A stretch of DNA of 64,000 nt from Glaciihabitans sp. (GCA_025464095.1 JAODMF010000007.1:1-64000); one strand, 5' to 3'. Numbered from the stretch's first letter, positions 1 through 8,578 are shown. Program-made: numbers and translations. The notes: generated by a model from the letters alone, not told the origin.

Positions 1-1909
1 CGTTGATGTTGCGAACGATCTGGTTGCAGCGGAACTCGTTCGGCGAGTGCGGGTCGATCGATATCAACCTGATCGCTTCCTCGTTTCGAATCGTGATCTG
101 CCACGCCTGCGCCCAGGAGAGGAAGAACCGCTCCGCCCCGCTCATCCCGTCGATGACCGGCGGTTCGACAGGCTCACCGACCGAATTCTTGTCCAGGGAG
201 ATGAGGTAGGCCTTCCAGGCGATCGACAGGCCGCCGAGGTCGCCGATGTTCTCGCCGATCGTGAGCGCGCCGTTCACGTGGTGGTCCGGGATGGCGGCCG
301 GTGCGAGCGCGTCGTACTGGGCGATCAGGGAGCCGGTGAGCTTCTCGAACGCCGCGCGGTCGTCCGCGGTCCACCAGTCGGTGAGCCGGCCGTCGCCGTC
401 GTACTTCGACCCCTGGTCGTCGAAGCCGTGACCGATCTCGTGGCCGATCACCGCACCGATCGCGCCGAAGTTGGCCGCCGCATCCCGGTTCTCGTCGAAG
501 AAGGGGAACTGCAGGATCGCAGCCGGGAACACGATCTCGTTGAACCCCGGGTTGTAGTAGGCGTTGATCGTCTGCGGCGTCATGAACCACTCGTCGCGGT
601 CGAGCGGCTTGCCGATCTTGCCGAGCTCACGCTGGAACTCGAACTCGTTCGTCGCCCGCACGTTGGCCAGCAGGTCGTCCGGCGTGATCTGCAGGGTGCT
701 GTAGTCGCGCCACTTCACCGGGTAACCGATCTTGGGAGTGAACTTGTCGAGCTTGTCCAGCGCCCGCTCGCGTGTCTGCTCGGTCATCCAGTCGAGCTCG
801 GCGATGCTCTGCCGATAGGCCTCAATGAGGTTCCTGACCAGTTCGTCCATCGCGGTCTTCGCCTCCGGACGGAAGTGGCGGTCGACGTAGGCATGACCGA
901 CCGCCTCGCCGAGCGAGCCCTCCACGAGTGAGACGCCGCGCTTCCAGCGAGCGCGCAGTTCCGGGGTGCCGGTCAGCGTCTTGCCGTAGAAGTCGAAATT
1001 GGCATCGACGAAGTCACTGCTGAGGTAGGCGGCATTCGACCGGATGACCTGCCACGCCAGCCAGTCCTTCCAGTCCTCGAGGCGGTCTTCGACGAGCACG
1101 AAGTCGAGCCCCTCGACAAAGCTGGGCTGGCGAACGACGAGGTCATCGAGCGAGCCGAGGGGGACATCCAGTGCGGACTTCCACCCGTCGAAGTCGACAT
1201 TCGACGCGAGCGCCGTCAACTCTCCCCAGCTCGCCAGGTTGTAGGTCGCCTCGCTGTCGCGCGAGCGCACCTTGTCCCAGTGACAGGCGGCGATATCGGT
1301 CTCGAGCGCAAAGATGCGCTTCGCGCTGGCCGCGGGGTCGGGCAGGCCGGCGAGTCCGAGGATCAACTGCAGGTAGGCCACGTATTTCTCCCGCAACTCC
1401 GCGAACTTCTCGTCGCTGTAGTACGACTCGTCGGGAAGGCCCAGCCCGGACTGCTCGAGAAAGACCAGGTAGCGTTCGGGGTTGCCCGGGTCGTTGTCGA
1501 CGAACAGCTGGAAGAAGCCGCTCGTGCCGCGGCGTTCGAGTGAACCAAGGGTCTTCAGCAGCGCGGGGATGGAGTCGACGGCCGCCGCCTCGGCCAGCAG
1601 CGGCTGGATGGGCGCCGCCCCGAGCTGCTCGATGCGGGCCTCGTCCATGAAGCTGGCATACAGGTCGCCGAACTTGCGCTCCTGCGTTCCGGCCGGCGCA
1701 TCGGCGGCCTCGGTGATGATCGCCTGCACGTTTTTCTCGGCCTCTTCGGCGAGTTCGTGGAACGAGCTGAACCGGGCCTTGTCGGAGGGAATTTCGGTGC
1801 GCGCTATCCACCGGCCGTTCACATGACGGAACAGGTCGTCTTGCGGCCGAACGGCCGCATCCAGTTCATCTGCGGAAATTCCGGTGGGGAGGGATGCGTC
1901 GACAGTCAT
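1..1909 (-). CDS. M13 (neprilysin-like) zinc metallopeptidase, C-terminus off the window
   Basis: Zinc endopeptidase of family M13, which cleaves oligopeptides. The minus-strand frame from ATG at 1907-1909 stays open to base 1. The zinc motif HEIGH lies at about residues 490-494, followed by GENIGD with the third zinc ligand near residue 553, and an NAYYNP substrate-binding motif upstream of them. About 636 residues are visible; family members end roughly 25-30 residues later, so only the tip is missing. There is no signal peptide or membrane anchor at the N-terminus, as in many actinobacterial cytosolic M13 enzymes. It diverges from the epimerase gene across about 50 bp. The family is certain; the natural substrate is unknown. 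Confidence 0.93.
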   Translation of the reverse strand, partial: MTVDASLPTGISADELDAAVRPQDDLFRHVNGRWIARTEIPSDKARFSSFHELAEEAEKNVQAIITEAADAPAGTQERKFGDLYASFMDEARIEQLGAAPIQPLLAEAAAVDSIPALLKTLGSLERRGTSGFFQLFVDNDPGNPERYLVFLEQSGLGLPDESYYSDEKFAELREKYVAYLQLILGLAGLPDPAASAKRIFALETDIAACHWDKVRSRDSEATYNLASWGELTALASNVDFDGWKSALDVPLGSLDDLVVRQPSFVEGLDFVLVEDRLEDWKDWLAWQVIRSNAAYLSSDFVDANFDFYGKTLTGTPELRARWKRGVSLVEGSLGEAVGHAYVDRHFRPEAKTAMDELVRNLIEAYRQSIAELDWMTEQTRERALDKLDKFTPKIGYPVKWRDYSTLQITPDDLLANVRATNEFEFQRELGKIGKPLDRDEWFMTPQTINAYYNPGFNEIVFPAAILQFPFFDENRDAAANFGAIGAVIGHEIGHGFDDQGSKYDGDGRLTDWWTADDRAAFEKLTGSLIAQYDALAPAAIPDHHVNGALTIGENIGDLGGLSIAWKAYLISLDKNSVGEPVEPPVIDGMSGAERFFLSWAQAWQITIRNEEAIRLISIDPHSPNEFRCNQIVRNIN

Positions 1910-1959
1910 GGGAACACAGCCTAATTCGTGGCCGGCCAGCGGAGGCTTAGTGTTGGTAG

Positions 1960-2946
1960 GTGACCACTCCCACAGCGTTGTTCATCGGCGGCAATGGCAT
2001 CATCAGCTCCGCGGTCAGCCGCCTCGCGATTGAACGAGGGTACGACCTCACGCTCCTCAATCGCGGCACGGATTCGACCCGGCCACGTATCGAAGGCGCC
2101 AGGCACCTGTCCGGCGACGCCTCCGATCCGGCCTCGCTGCGCGCCGCGATCGGCACGAACAGCTACGACGTCGTCGTGAACTTCCGGTCGTTTGTGCCGG
2201 CATCCGTGCAGGCCGATATCGACCTGTTCTCCGGCAGAACCGGGCAGTACGTGTACATCTCCTCGGCATCCGCCTACCAGAAGCCGGTCGCGAAGCTGCC
2301 GATCACCGAGTCCACGCCGCTGCACAACCCGTGGTGGCAGTACTCCCGCGACAAGATCGCCAGCGAGGATGTCCTGGTCGCCGCGTACCGCAATAGCGGC
2401 TTCCCGGCGACGATCGTTCGCCCCTCGCACACCTACGACCGCACGCTCATCCCGCTCGACGGTGGCTGGACGATCGTGGACCGCATGCGGCGTGGTGAAG
2501 AGATCGTCGTTCACGGCGACGGCACGTCCCTGTGGACGCTGACGCACAACACCGATTTCGCGAAAGCGTTCGTCGGCCTGCTCGGACACCCCGCCGCGGT
2601 GGGAGACACGTTCCAGATCACCTCGGACGAAGCACTGCCGTGGGATGCGATCGCCACGATCCTGGCGAACGCCGCGGGAGTCGAGCCGAAGATCGTGCAC
2701 GTCTCCTCCGACGAGATTGCGCGGGCGATTCCGGAGTGGGGACCCGGCTTGCTCGGCGACAAAGCGCATTCGGTCGTGTTCGACAACTCGAAGGTGCGGC
2801 GACTCGTGCCGGAGTACGTCGCAACCACGCCGTTCTGGCGCGGCGCGAGAGAGATCGTTGCCTGGTACGACGAGGATGCCGCCCGCCGCCGTGTTGACGA
2901 CGCCCTGAACGCGAAGCTCGACGCGCTGGTCGCTGCCCACCGCTAG
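1960..2946 (+). CDS. NAD-dependent epimerase/dehydratase family protein (extended SDR)
   Basis: 328-residue Rossmann-fold protein. A glycine-rich dinucleotide motif (LFIGGNGIISS) is at residues 7-17 and an SSASAYQ segment near residue 105 stands where SDR enzymes carry their Ser/Tyr catalytic residues. The overall form resembles UDP-glucose-4-epimerase/CSP41-like atypical SDRs. The start is GTG at 1960, with a GGAGG sequence rather far upstream (1941-1945), so the start is less certain than the frame. It diverges from the M13 peptidase and converges on the LacI gene, so it is probably monocistronic. The substrate cannot be told from sequence. Confidence 0.85.
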   Translation: MTTPTALFIGGNGIISSAVSRLAIERGYDLTLLNRGTDSTRPRIEGARHLSGDASDPASLRAAIGTNSYDVVVNFRSFVPASVQADIDLFSGRTGQYVYISSASAYQKPVAKLPITESTPLHNPWWQYSRDKIASEDVLVAAYRNSGFPATIVRPSHTYDRTLIPLDGGWTIVDRMRRGEEIVVHGDGTSLWTLTHNTDFAKAFVGLLGHPAAVGDTFQITSDEALPWDAIATILANAAGVEPKIVHVSSDEIARAIPEWGPGLLGDKAHSVVFDNSKVRRLVPEYVATTPFWRGAREIVAWYDEDAARRRVDDALNAKLDALVAAHR

Positions 2947-2958
2947 TCGCGGCCGAGG

Positions 2959-4032
2959 TCACCCCGCGGGAGGACGCGGCGCAGGCGCCGTCGTCGTCCC
3001 CTCGCGGAACACACTCGCGAAACTCGTCGCGGTGCCCGGCTCACCGGCGAGCAGGTCGAGCACCGCCTGCCCGGCGGCCCTGCCCTTCTCGACCGCGGGC
3101 TGGACGAACGTTGTGAGCACCTGCGCGCCCATGCCGTCGATGCGGATGCCGTCGAACCCGATCAGGCTCAACTGCGCCGGCACTTGGATGCCCAGCTCCT
3201 CCGCCGCACGGAACACACCGACCGCGAGCAGGTCGCTCTGGGCGAGAATCGCGCTCGGGCGGTCGGGCAGCTGCAGCAGCGCGAGGCCTGCCTCGCGACC
3301 GGCATCGATGTCGCTGCCGGTCGCGACGAATCCGACCAGGTCGGGAAAGACATCCTGAACCCCCAGCAACCGCTCGGTCGCGGTGAACGACGTCGCCGTC
3401 GCCTGCCAGTCCTTCGCGATCAGCCCGGCATGGTGCGGGCGCCGCAGCGGGAGCGCAACAACGGCGACCCGCTCGTGCCCGAGGTCGCGCAGGTGCTCGG
3501 CGGCACGGCGAGACGCGGGGCGGTTGTCCAGTCCGATGGTGAGCACGCCATCCATGCGCGCCGCCTCAATCGCGACGATCGGCAGGCGGCGCTGGCGCAG
3601 TGCGGCGACGGACTCGTCGAGGCGGGTGCTGCAGCCCACCAGGATCACGGCATCCATGGGGGCGGATGCGATGGCCGCAAGATCGCCGCCCGTCTCGGTG
3701 AGCAGCAGCAGGCTCGCTCCCGCGGCGCCGGTCACGTCGGAGATGCCGTCGAGCATGGCGATGTTCATCGGGTCGCGGAAGGCGTCGCTCAGCCGATCTT
3801 CGAGCACGACCCCGACTATGCCGGAGCGGCCGCGACGCAGTGACTGCGCACGCGGATCCGGCCCCGCGTAATCGAGGACACGGGCCGCGGCGAGCACGCG
3901 CTGGCGCGTCGCCTCCGACACCGGCCCGGCGCCGCTGAACGCGAGCGATGCGGTGGACGCCGAGACGCCCGCCCGCGCGGCGACCGCGGCGAGCGTCGGC
4001 CGCGCACCGCTCGGTCTTGCCCCGGCTTTCAT
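2959..4032 (-). CDS. LacI-family transcriptional regulator
   Basis: 357-residue repressor. The N-terminal LacI helix-turn-helix (TLAAVAARAGVSASTASLAFSG) begins near residue 10, followed by the hinge and a periplasmic-binding-protein-like effector domain with the typical DNRPASRRAAEHL and GFDG segments. ATG at 4032 (MKAGARPSG) is chosen over the longer frame to 4110, because the extension would translate through the operator palindromes. It diverges from the MFS transporter, and the shared intergenic palindromes suggest autoregulation together with control of the transporter. The ligand, probably a sugar or nucleoside, is unknown. Confidence 0.92.
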   Translation of the reverse strand: MKAGARPSGARPTLAAVAARAGVSASTASLAFSGAGPVSEATRQRVLAAARVLDYAGPDPRAQSLRRGRSGIVGVVLEDRLSDAFRDPMNIAMLDGISDVTGAAGASLLLLTETGGDLAAIASAPMDAVILVGCSTRLDESVAALRQRRLPIVAIEAARMDGVLTIGLDNRPASRRAAEHLRDLGHERVAVVALPLRRPHHAGLIAKDWQATATSFTATERLLGVQDVFPDLVGFVATGSDIDAGREAGLALLQLPDRPSAILAQSDLLAVGVFRAAEELGIQVPAQLSLIGFDGIRIDGMGAQVLTTFVQPAVEKGRAAGQAVLDLLAGEPGTATSFASVFREGTTTAPAPRPPAG

Positions 4033-4055
4033 GAGTTGGTAGCTTAGTCGAATCC

Positions 4056-4075
4056 ATTCGATCGAATCGATTCGA
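4056..4075. promoter_or_regulatory. Overlapping palindromes, probable LacI-family operator
   Basis: Two overlapping perfect palindromes lie between the divergent LacI (start 4032) and MFS (start 4128) genes: ATTCGATCGAAT at 4056-4067 and TCGAATCGATTCGA at 4062-4075. A central CG is typical of LacI-family operators. The position, 24-43 bp upstream of the repressor start, suits autorepression and control of the transporter. The regulator-operator link is inferred from position. Confidence 0.65.
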
Positions 4076-4127
4076 TTCCGGGTGGCCAGAGCCCACAACA
4101 CCACCGGCACAGCCCGCTAGGAAAGCC

Positions 4128-5387
4128 ATGACGTCTACGACCAAACCGCAGGTTCCGACCGACTACCCGGGCGGCCTCACGCGGCACCAGGTCGTGAAGT
4201 GGCGCAATTCGATCTTCATCATCTTCGCCCTCTGCGGGCTCGGCATCTCCAGCTGGTTGTCGCGGGTTCCCACCGTTCGCGACCTGCTTCACATCCAAAC
4301 CGACCAGCTCGGCTACCTGGCATTCGGCATCGCGGTCGGCTCGATTGTCGGCCTCCTCGCCTCCAGCCACATCATCGCCCGACTGGGTGCTGCACGTACC
4401 ATCGCGTGGTCGCTCTCCATCGGCGGCGTCGGCTTTATCACCGCCGGCTTCGGCGCGAGCGCGCTGCACAGCTACGCGGTCGTGTACATCGGCCTCGCGC
4501 TGTTCGGTCTGACCACGGGCCTGTGCGACGTCGCCATGAACGTGAACGGCGCCGCGAACGAGCGCGTGCTCGGTCGGTCGATCATGCCGATCTTCCACGC
4601 GTTCTTCAGCTTCGGCACGATGATCGGCGCGGGCCTGGGAGCAGTGGCGGAGAGCATCCACCTGCCGGTCTTCGAGCACGCCCTGATCATTGGTGTCGCG
4701 ATCACGATCGCCGCGCTGTTCTCGGTGCGCGCGCTGCAGTCCGAGCACCTCGTTGGCCACGGCCAGGAGATCGTGGCCGACGATGACCACTCGAAGACCT
4801 GGCGTGGGCGCCTCAGCATCTGGAAGAACCCGTTCACGATCCTGATCGGCCTCATTGTGCTCGGCGCGGCGTTCACCGAGGGTTCGGCGAACGACTGGCT
4901 CAGCCTCGCCATGGTCGATGGACACGGCACCGACCATGCGACTGGCGCTCTCGTCCTGGGCATCTTCGTGACAGCCATGACGGTGGGCCGACTCGTCGGG
5001 GTGATGCTCCTCGACCGCTTCGGTCGCGTGCCGGTGCTGCGCGGTTCAGCGCTGCTCGCCGCGGTCGGCCTTCTCATCTTTATCTTCGTCCCGGACCCGA
5101 TCATCGCGGTGGCCGGTGCCGTTCTCTGGGGGCTCGGCGCGGCCCTCGGCTTCCCGGTCGGGATGTCTGCGGCCGCGGACGACCCGAAGACCGCCGCCGC
5201 CCGGGTCAGCGCGGTCGCGACCGTCGGCTACTTCGCGTTCCTGGTCGGGCCGCCGGTCATCGGCCTCCTCGCCAAGGGCTTCGGCATCCTGCACGCCCTG
5301 CTCGTTGTCCTCGTGCTCGCCGCCGTGAGCGGCCTGGTCTCGTTCGCCGCGAGGGAGCCCGAAAAGCAGGCGGCGCGGCGCCCGTAA
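4128..5387 (+). CDS. Major facilitator superfamily transporter
   Basis: 419-residue integral membrane protein with about 12 predicted hydrophobic helices. It has the ISSWLSRVPTVRD segment after the first helix that is seen in the YbjJ-like MFS group. A central hydrophilic loop (about residues 205-225) separates the two six-helix halves, and the second half carries a GRLVGVMLLDRFGR motif like the MFS loop 2-3 signature. It is divergently paired with the LacI regulator across shared palindromes, so expression is probably induced by that regulator's ligand. The substrate and direction of transport are not deducible. Confidence 0.9.
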   Translation: MTSTTKPQVPTDYPGGLTRHQVVKWRNSIFIIFALCGLGISSWLSRVPTVRDLLHIQTDQLGYLAFGIAVGSIVGLLASSHIIARLGAARTIAWSLSIGGVGFITAGFGASALHSYAVVYIGLALFGLTTGLCDVAMNVNGAANERVLGRSIMPIFHAFFSFGTMIGAGLGAVAESIHLPVFEHALIIGVAITIAALFSVRALQSEHLVGHGQEIVADDDHSKTWRGRLSIWKNPFTILIGLIVLGAAFTEGSANDWLSLAMVDGHGTDHATGALVLGIFVTAMTVGRLVGVMLLDRFGRVPVLRGSALLAAVGLLIFIFVPDPIIAVAGAVLWGLGAALGFPVGMSAAADDPKTAAARVSAVATVGYFAFLVGPPVIGLLAKGFGILHALLVVLVLAAVSGLVSFAAREPEKQAARRP

Positions 5388-5396
5388 ACTCGACGG

Positions 5397-6092
5397 GTGC
5401 GTCTCGTTATTGCCCGCTGCTCGGTCGACTATGCCGGACGCCTCAGCGCGCACCTGCCGCTCGCCACTCGCCTGCTCGTCGTGAAGAGCGACGGCAGTGT
5501 GCTCGTGCACTCCGACTCGCTGTCGTACAAGCCGCTGAACTGGATGAGCCCGCCGTGCACTGTCGCGGTGCTCGACCCGGACCCCGAGCAGCTGGATGCG
5601 GGCGTCACCCAGATCTGGAAGGTCGCCCAGGCGAAAACGGCCGACCTGCTCGTTATCTCGATCTACGAGATCCTGCACGACACGTCCCACGACCTCGGCA
5701 TCGACCCTGGGCTGCAGAAGGATGGCGCGGAGGCGCACCTGCAGAAGCTCCTGGCCGAGCAGATCGAGCTGCTGGGTGACGGCTTCACGCTGGTGCGGAG
5801 GGAGCACATGACGGCGATCGGGCCGGTCGACATCCTGGCGACGGATGCTGACGGTCGCTCGGTCGCGGTCGAGATCAAGCGCCGCGGCGATATCGACGGC
5901 GTCGAACAGCTGACTCGCTACCTGGAGCTGATGAATCGCGATCCCCTGCTGGCCCCCGTGACGGGCGTGTTCGCGGCGCAGGAGATCAAACCGCAGGCGC
6001 GAACGCTCGCCCAGGACCGCGGCATCCGGTGCCTGTTGCTCGACTATGACGCCATGCGCGGGCTGGACGATGCGCACATGCGGCTCTTCTAG
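5397..6092 (+). CDS. nucS: Endonuclease NucS/EndoMS
   Basis: 231-residue mismatch-specific endonuclease, which performs non-canonical, MutS/MutL-independent mismatch repair in actinobacteria and cuts both strands around a mismatch. The N-terminal dimerisation domain starts [16 protein letters not shown]. The C-terminal RecB-like nuclease core carries the [12 protein letters not shown] and VAVEIKRRG segments with the catalytic D-x(n)-E-x-K residues (about residues 143-165). It ends [12 protein letters not shown]; in known NucS proteins the C-terminal residues bind the sliding clamp DnaN, which is also encoded here. GTG start at 5397, 9 bp after the MFS stop codon. Confidence 0.95.
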   Translation: MRLVIARCSVDYAGRLSAHLPLATRLLVVKSDGSVLVHSDSLSYKPLNWMSPPCTVAVLDPDPEQLDAGVTQIWKVAQAKTADLLVISIYEILHDTSHDLGIDPGLQKDGAEAHLQKLLAEQIELLGDGFTLVRREHMTAIGPVDILATDADGRSVAVEIKRRGDIDGVEQLTRYLELMNRDPLLAPVTGVFAAQEIKPQARTLAQDRGIRCLLLDYDAMRGLDDAHMRLF

Positions 6093-6103
6093 GCTTGCAA
6101 CAA

Positions 6104-6760
6104 ATGACGCACAATTACACAGCAGTCCTTTTCGACCTCGACGGCACGATCGTCGACTCCGCACCGGGCATCACGGCGACTCTCGCCTGGACCTTCGAGC
6201 AGTTGCAACTGCCGATCCCGACGCCGGCGGACCTGCTCGCCTACGTGGGGCCGCCGATCCTCGATTCGTTCCGCGATATTTCCCACCTCTCGCCCGAGGT
6301 CGCTGCGGGGGCGCTCGCAATCTACCGGGAGCGATACCTGCGGTTCGGAGTCCAGGATGCAGCGGCATTCCCGGGCCTGCGCGAAGTACTGGTCGCGGTG
6401 CGGGAGGCGGGGATTCCGATTTCGCTGGCCACGTCGAAGCCGGAGCGGCCGGCGAAGGCGATCCTGGCCGAACTCGGCTTTCTCGACTTGTTCGACGTGA
6501 TCACCGGCGCGTCTGAGGATGAGGTGCGCAGCGCCAAGAAGGATGTCGTGGCCGAGGCCCTCGTGCGGCTGGCCGCCCGCGGTGTGGACATCTCCCGCCC
6601 CGTGCTGGTCGGCGACCGCAAGCACGATGTTGAGGGTGCCGCCGCCAACGGAGTGCCGACCATTTTCGTCGAGTGGGGATACGGCGCACCGGCCGAACAG
6701 GCGGGGGCGGTCGCGATTGCTCGCACGACGGACGAACTGGTCGAGCTGCTCGTCGGCTGA
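6104..6760 (+). CDS. HAD-superfamily hydrolase, phosphoglycolate phosphatase-like
   Basis: 218-residue HAD hydrolase. Motif I FDLDGTIVDS is near residue 10, a cap domain follows, motif II is in SLATSKPER, motif III is a Lys in the SAKKDVV area, and motif IV is GDRKHDVEGA. This arrangement matches Gph/PGP-type phosphatases that remove 2-phosphoglycolate or related phosphates. ATG at 6104 is preferred over TTG at 6095 because the core begins directly after it. It follows nucS by 11 bp and is probably co-transcribed. Family certain, substrate inferred. Confidence 0.88.
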   Translation: MTHNYTAVLFDLDGTIVDSAPGITATLAWTFEQLQLPIPTPADLLAYVGPPILDSFRDISHLSPEVAAGALAIYRERYLRFGVQDAAAFPGLREVLVAVREAGIPISLATSKPERPAKAILAELGFLDLFDVITGASEDEVRSAKKDVVAEALVRLAARGVDISRPVLVGDRKHDVEGAAANGVPTIFVEWGYGAPAEQAGAVAIARTTDELVELLVG

Positions 6761-6773
6761 GCTGCCCAGCTCA
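6758..6773. terminator. Possible short terminator hairpin after gph-like gene
   Basis: Seven-base arms TGAGCTG and CAGCTCA around two bases overlap the stop codon of the phosphatase and lie between convergent genes. There is no T-tract, so the assignment is weak. Confidence 0.3.
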
Positions 6774-6785
6774 CTCAGAGCGGGG

Positions 6786-6992
6786 CTATGGGCACAGAAG
6801 GCGCGTCGGCGCTCGCCCGTCACCGCGCTCGATGATGTGATCCTCCATCGCGAGACCGCAGATCGGACATTCGGCCTTTGCGGTAGAGGGCAGCGGCGCC
6901 TCGCCGTACGGGCCCAGTGGTGGCGGCCCGATTCTCGGGATCAACGCCTTGTGGAGGCGGTCCCACCAGGGAGCCGTGGTCGACATGGTCAT
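6786..6992 (-). CDS. Small conserved CxxC protein, function unknown
   Basis: 68-residue protein with a Trp/Pro-rich N-terminus (PWWDRLHKALIPRIGPPP) and a C-terminal putative metal-binding patch: ECPICGL, a His a few residues on, and a final Cys just before the end (LLCP). It could be a small zinc-ribbon protein. It is transcribed divergently from ohrR with the operator-like palindrome between them, so it may be an OhrR target. An alternative start is the ATG two codons in. I do not recognise a characterised homologue. Confidence 0.65.
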   Translation of the reverse strand: MTMSTTAPWWDRLHKALIPRIGPPPLGPYGEAPLPSTAKAECPICGLAMEDHIIERGDGRAPTRLLCP

Positions 6993-7020
6993 CTGCCTTC
7001 GCGTGCCTATTCGTTAGGGC

Positions 7021-7047
7021 ACTAATTATTAGTATACGCATTAGTAT
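7021..7047. promoter_or_regulatory. Palindrome and direct repeat, probable OhrR operator
   Basis: ACTAATTATTAGT at 7021-7033 is a perfect 13-bp palindrome in an AT-rich island inside GC-rich DNA. ATTAGTAT occurs at 7028-7035 and again at 7040-7047. It lies 21 bp upstream of ohrR and 28 bp upstream of the divergent small CxxC gene. AT-rich dyads are typical MarR/OhrR operators. The link is by position. Confidence 0.65.
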
Positions 7048-7053
7048 GGGCTC

Positions 7054-7533
7054 ATGTCTGTCGCTGACCCTGTCGCTGACCCTGCAGCTGACCCTCGTGC
7101 CGACCCTTTGGCCGACCCGTTGGCCCTTGACCGCCAGGTGTGTTTTGCCTTGGCGGCGGCTTCTCGTGCGGTGATCGGGTTGTACCGCCCGGTTCTGGAG
7201 CCGATGGGCCTGACCCACCCGCAGTACCTGGTGATGCTGGCCTTGTGGGAGCGGAGTTCGCGTACCGTTCGCGATCTCGGTTCGGCGCTGTCGCTGGAGC
7301 CGGCGACGCTGTCGCCTCTGCTCAAACGCCTGGAGGCCGCGGGCTTGATCACCCGTGCGCGCAATGTCGCGGACGAGCGCGCCCTCGAGGTCGAACTCAC
7401 CCAGGCGGGGCGCGACCTGCGTGCCCAGGCCGTGTTGGTGCCCGGCCGGATCGTGGAACGCCTCGGGATGCCGCTTGCCGAACTCGAGGCCATCCGCGAC
7501 GGCCTGACCCGACTTCTGGCCGCCGCCCGCTGA
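7054..7533 (+). CDS. ohrR: OhrR-type MarR-family peroxide-sensing regulator
   Basis: 159-residue winged-helix regulator. The segment RQVCFALAAASRAV at residues 28-41, followed by LTHPQYLVMLALWE, is the OhrR signature. Cys30 corresponds to the redox-sensing cysteine that reacts with organic hydroperoxides and releases DNA. The winged helix (LGSALSLEPATLSPLLKRLE) follows. Odd points: residues 4-25 are repeated Ala-Asp-Pro units encoded by imperfect 12-base repeats, and no ohr peroxidase gene is adjacent, although it is the usual partner. The gene's last codons form the first unit of the downstream repeat array. Confidence 0.85.
   Translation: MSVADPVADPAADPRADPLADPLALDRQVCFALAAASRAVIGLYRPVLEPMGLTHPQYLVMLALWERSSRTVRDLGSALSLEPATLSPLLKRLEAAGLITRARNVADERALEVELTQAGRDLRAQAVLVPGRIVERLGMPLAELEAIRDGLTRLLAAAR
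7066..7130 (+). repeat. 12-bp imperfect tandem repeat encoding (x)ADP units in OhrR
   Basis: The N-terminal coding part of ohrR contains about five imperfect copies of a GCTGACCCTGTC-like 12-mer giving ADPV/ADPA/ADPR/ADPL units. The extension lies ahead of the conserved OhrR fold and is the leftmost member of the local tandem-repeat zone. Confidence 0.75.
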
Positions 7534-7680
7534 GCTCGGCTCGCGGCCCCAGCGGACCAATCCGGCCGCCCGCAGAGTTCATCTGCCCGCCGTCCGCTGA
7601 GCTCACCGGGACGCCGCCCGCAGAGCTCATCCGGCCGCCGCGAGCTGGCTCATCCGGCGGCCGCGAGTGCGTTCATTGCC
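7519..7680. repeat. Degenerate 24-25 bp tandem repeat array
   Basis: About six imperfect copies of a unit with core CCGCCCGCAGAGCTCATCC start in the last codons of ohrR (7519) and run at about 24-bp spacing from 7561 to 7680. The array includes the stop codon and last codons of the minus-strand antitoxin relic, so it joins the 3' ends of the two genes. Confidence 0.75.
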
Positions 7681-8129
7681 GCCAGCCTCACCCGTGTAGA
7701 AACCCCGGGACAGGTCATGGCCTGCCGCAGGGCTCCCTGGATCGGTACGGCGGATCTTCCCGCCCCCGGAAGGTGGCCGAACGGCACGCTATCGGTCCAG
7801 TGCAGGATCGTGTTGTCGGGCAAGCGCTTCGGGCGCTGGGCGTTGCGGGCCAGCGCAACATGGAGCGTTGCGGTGTCGAGTTCCTCGGGCGCCACGATTC
7901 CGCGGAACGCGAGTGCGCTCACGCACGCGAGCCGGCCGCCGAGCGCCCACGCCGACAGGACTTCGGGCGCAGTTCCCGCCCGCGCGTACCAGCCTTTGCG
8001 CACCAGGATCACAGTCCTGCCGTACCAGGCGACCACGTCGATGGACTCGGCGTGATTGTCCCGCGCGACGAGTTCCCGCTTGCTCGCGATGCCGCCCAGA
8101 AGGTCGATGTCCCGCTCCAGCTTGATCAT
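7650..8129 (-). pseudogene. Truncated AbiEi-type antitoxin-domain protein
   Basis: The remaining 159 residues match the common Microbacteriaceae AbiEi-like layout: an N-terminal winged-helix (LGGIASKRELVARD), then VRKGWYARAG, LACVSALAFRG, LHVALARNAQR and ALRQAMTCPG segments. Such proteins usually continue into a C-terminal DUF559/Vsr-like nuclease domain to about 280-300 residues. Here the frame stops right after AAMNALAAAG inside a tandem repeat array, so that domain is missing. No AbiEii toxin is adjacent. ATG at 8129 (MIKLERD) is preferred to the longer frame. It is read as a relic, though expression of the short form cannot be excluded. Confidence 0.65.
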
Positions 8130-8215
8130 GGGTCCAGCCTTCCAAACCGCCGCATTGTCGGCCGCACGCGGCCGCAACCGGTGGACAAACGGTCCCGAAT
8201 ACCGCTGGAGGAGGA

Positions 8216-8251
8216 GGAGCTACGGGAGCTACAGGAGCTACAGGAGCGCGA
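8216..8251. repeat. 9-bp tandem repeat (GGAGCTACA)
   Basis: Four adjacent 9-mers: GGAGCTACG, GGAGCTACA, GGAGCTACA, then GGAGCGCGA. They lie upstream of the antitoxin relic and outside any convincing gene. Confidence 0.85.
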
Positions 8252-8298
8252 ATGCCAGCGGCGCCGCAACGCGCGGGTAGGGACGGCAGCAGGAGAAC

Positions 8299-8396
8299 CA
8301 ACGGCGGCGGCGGCAGGAGCAGGAGCGGCGGGGGCGGCAGCGGCAGGAGCAGGAACGGCGTCAGCAAGAGGAGCGGCGGGAGCGGCGGCGGCGATC
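8299..8396. repeat. Low-complexity GGC/AGGAGC array
   Basis: Nearly 100 bases made of interspersed GGCGGC and AGGAGC units on the plus strand with almost no T. It would encode Gly/Arg/Ser on one strand and Pro/Leu on the other, but no credible gene runs through it. Confidence 0.75.
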
Positions 8397-8418
8397 AGAG
8401 TCTTCGATCGCCTCCATT

Positions 8419-8522
8419 AGCGCGCATTTGGCGGGTCAATTTTCAGCGAGGCATTTTTTGCGGGTAGTTTTTCGGCAGGTCGATTATTGCGAGGCGTTTA
8501 TTGCGAGTCGTCCTTTTGCGCG
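8419..8522. repeat. Degenerate 14-16 bp T-rich tandem repeat
   Basis: About seven imperfect units of the form NTTTATTGCGAGNC at 14-16 base spacing. The clearest pair is ATTATTGCGAGGCG followed by TTTATTGCGAGTCG at 8483-8510. It is AT-richer than its surroundings, and I see no coding sense in it. Confidence 0.6.
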
Positions 8523-8578
8523 TCCCTGTTCAGCCAGCCATTTATTGGCGCGGTCATTCATGCGGGGTCGGCGACAGC

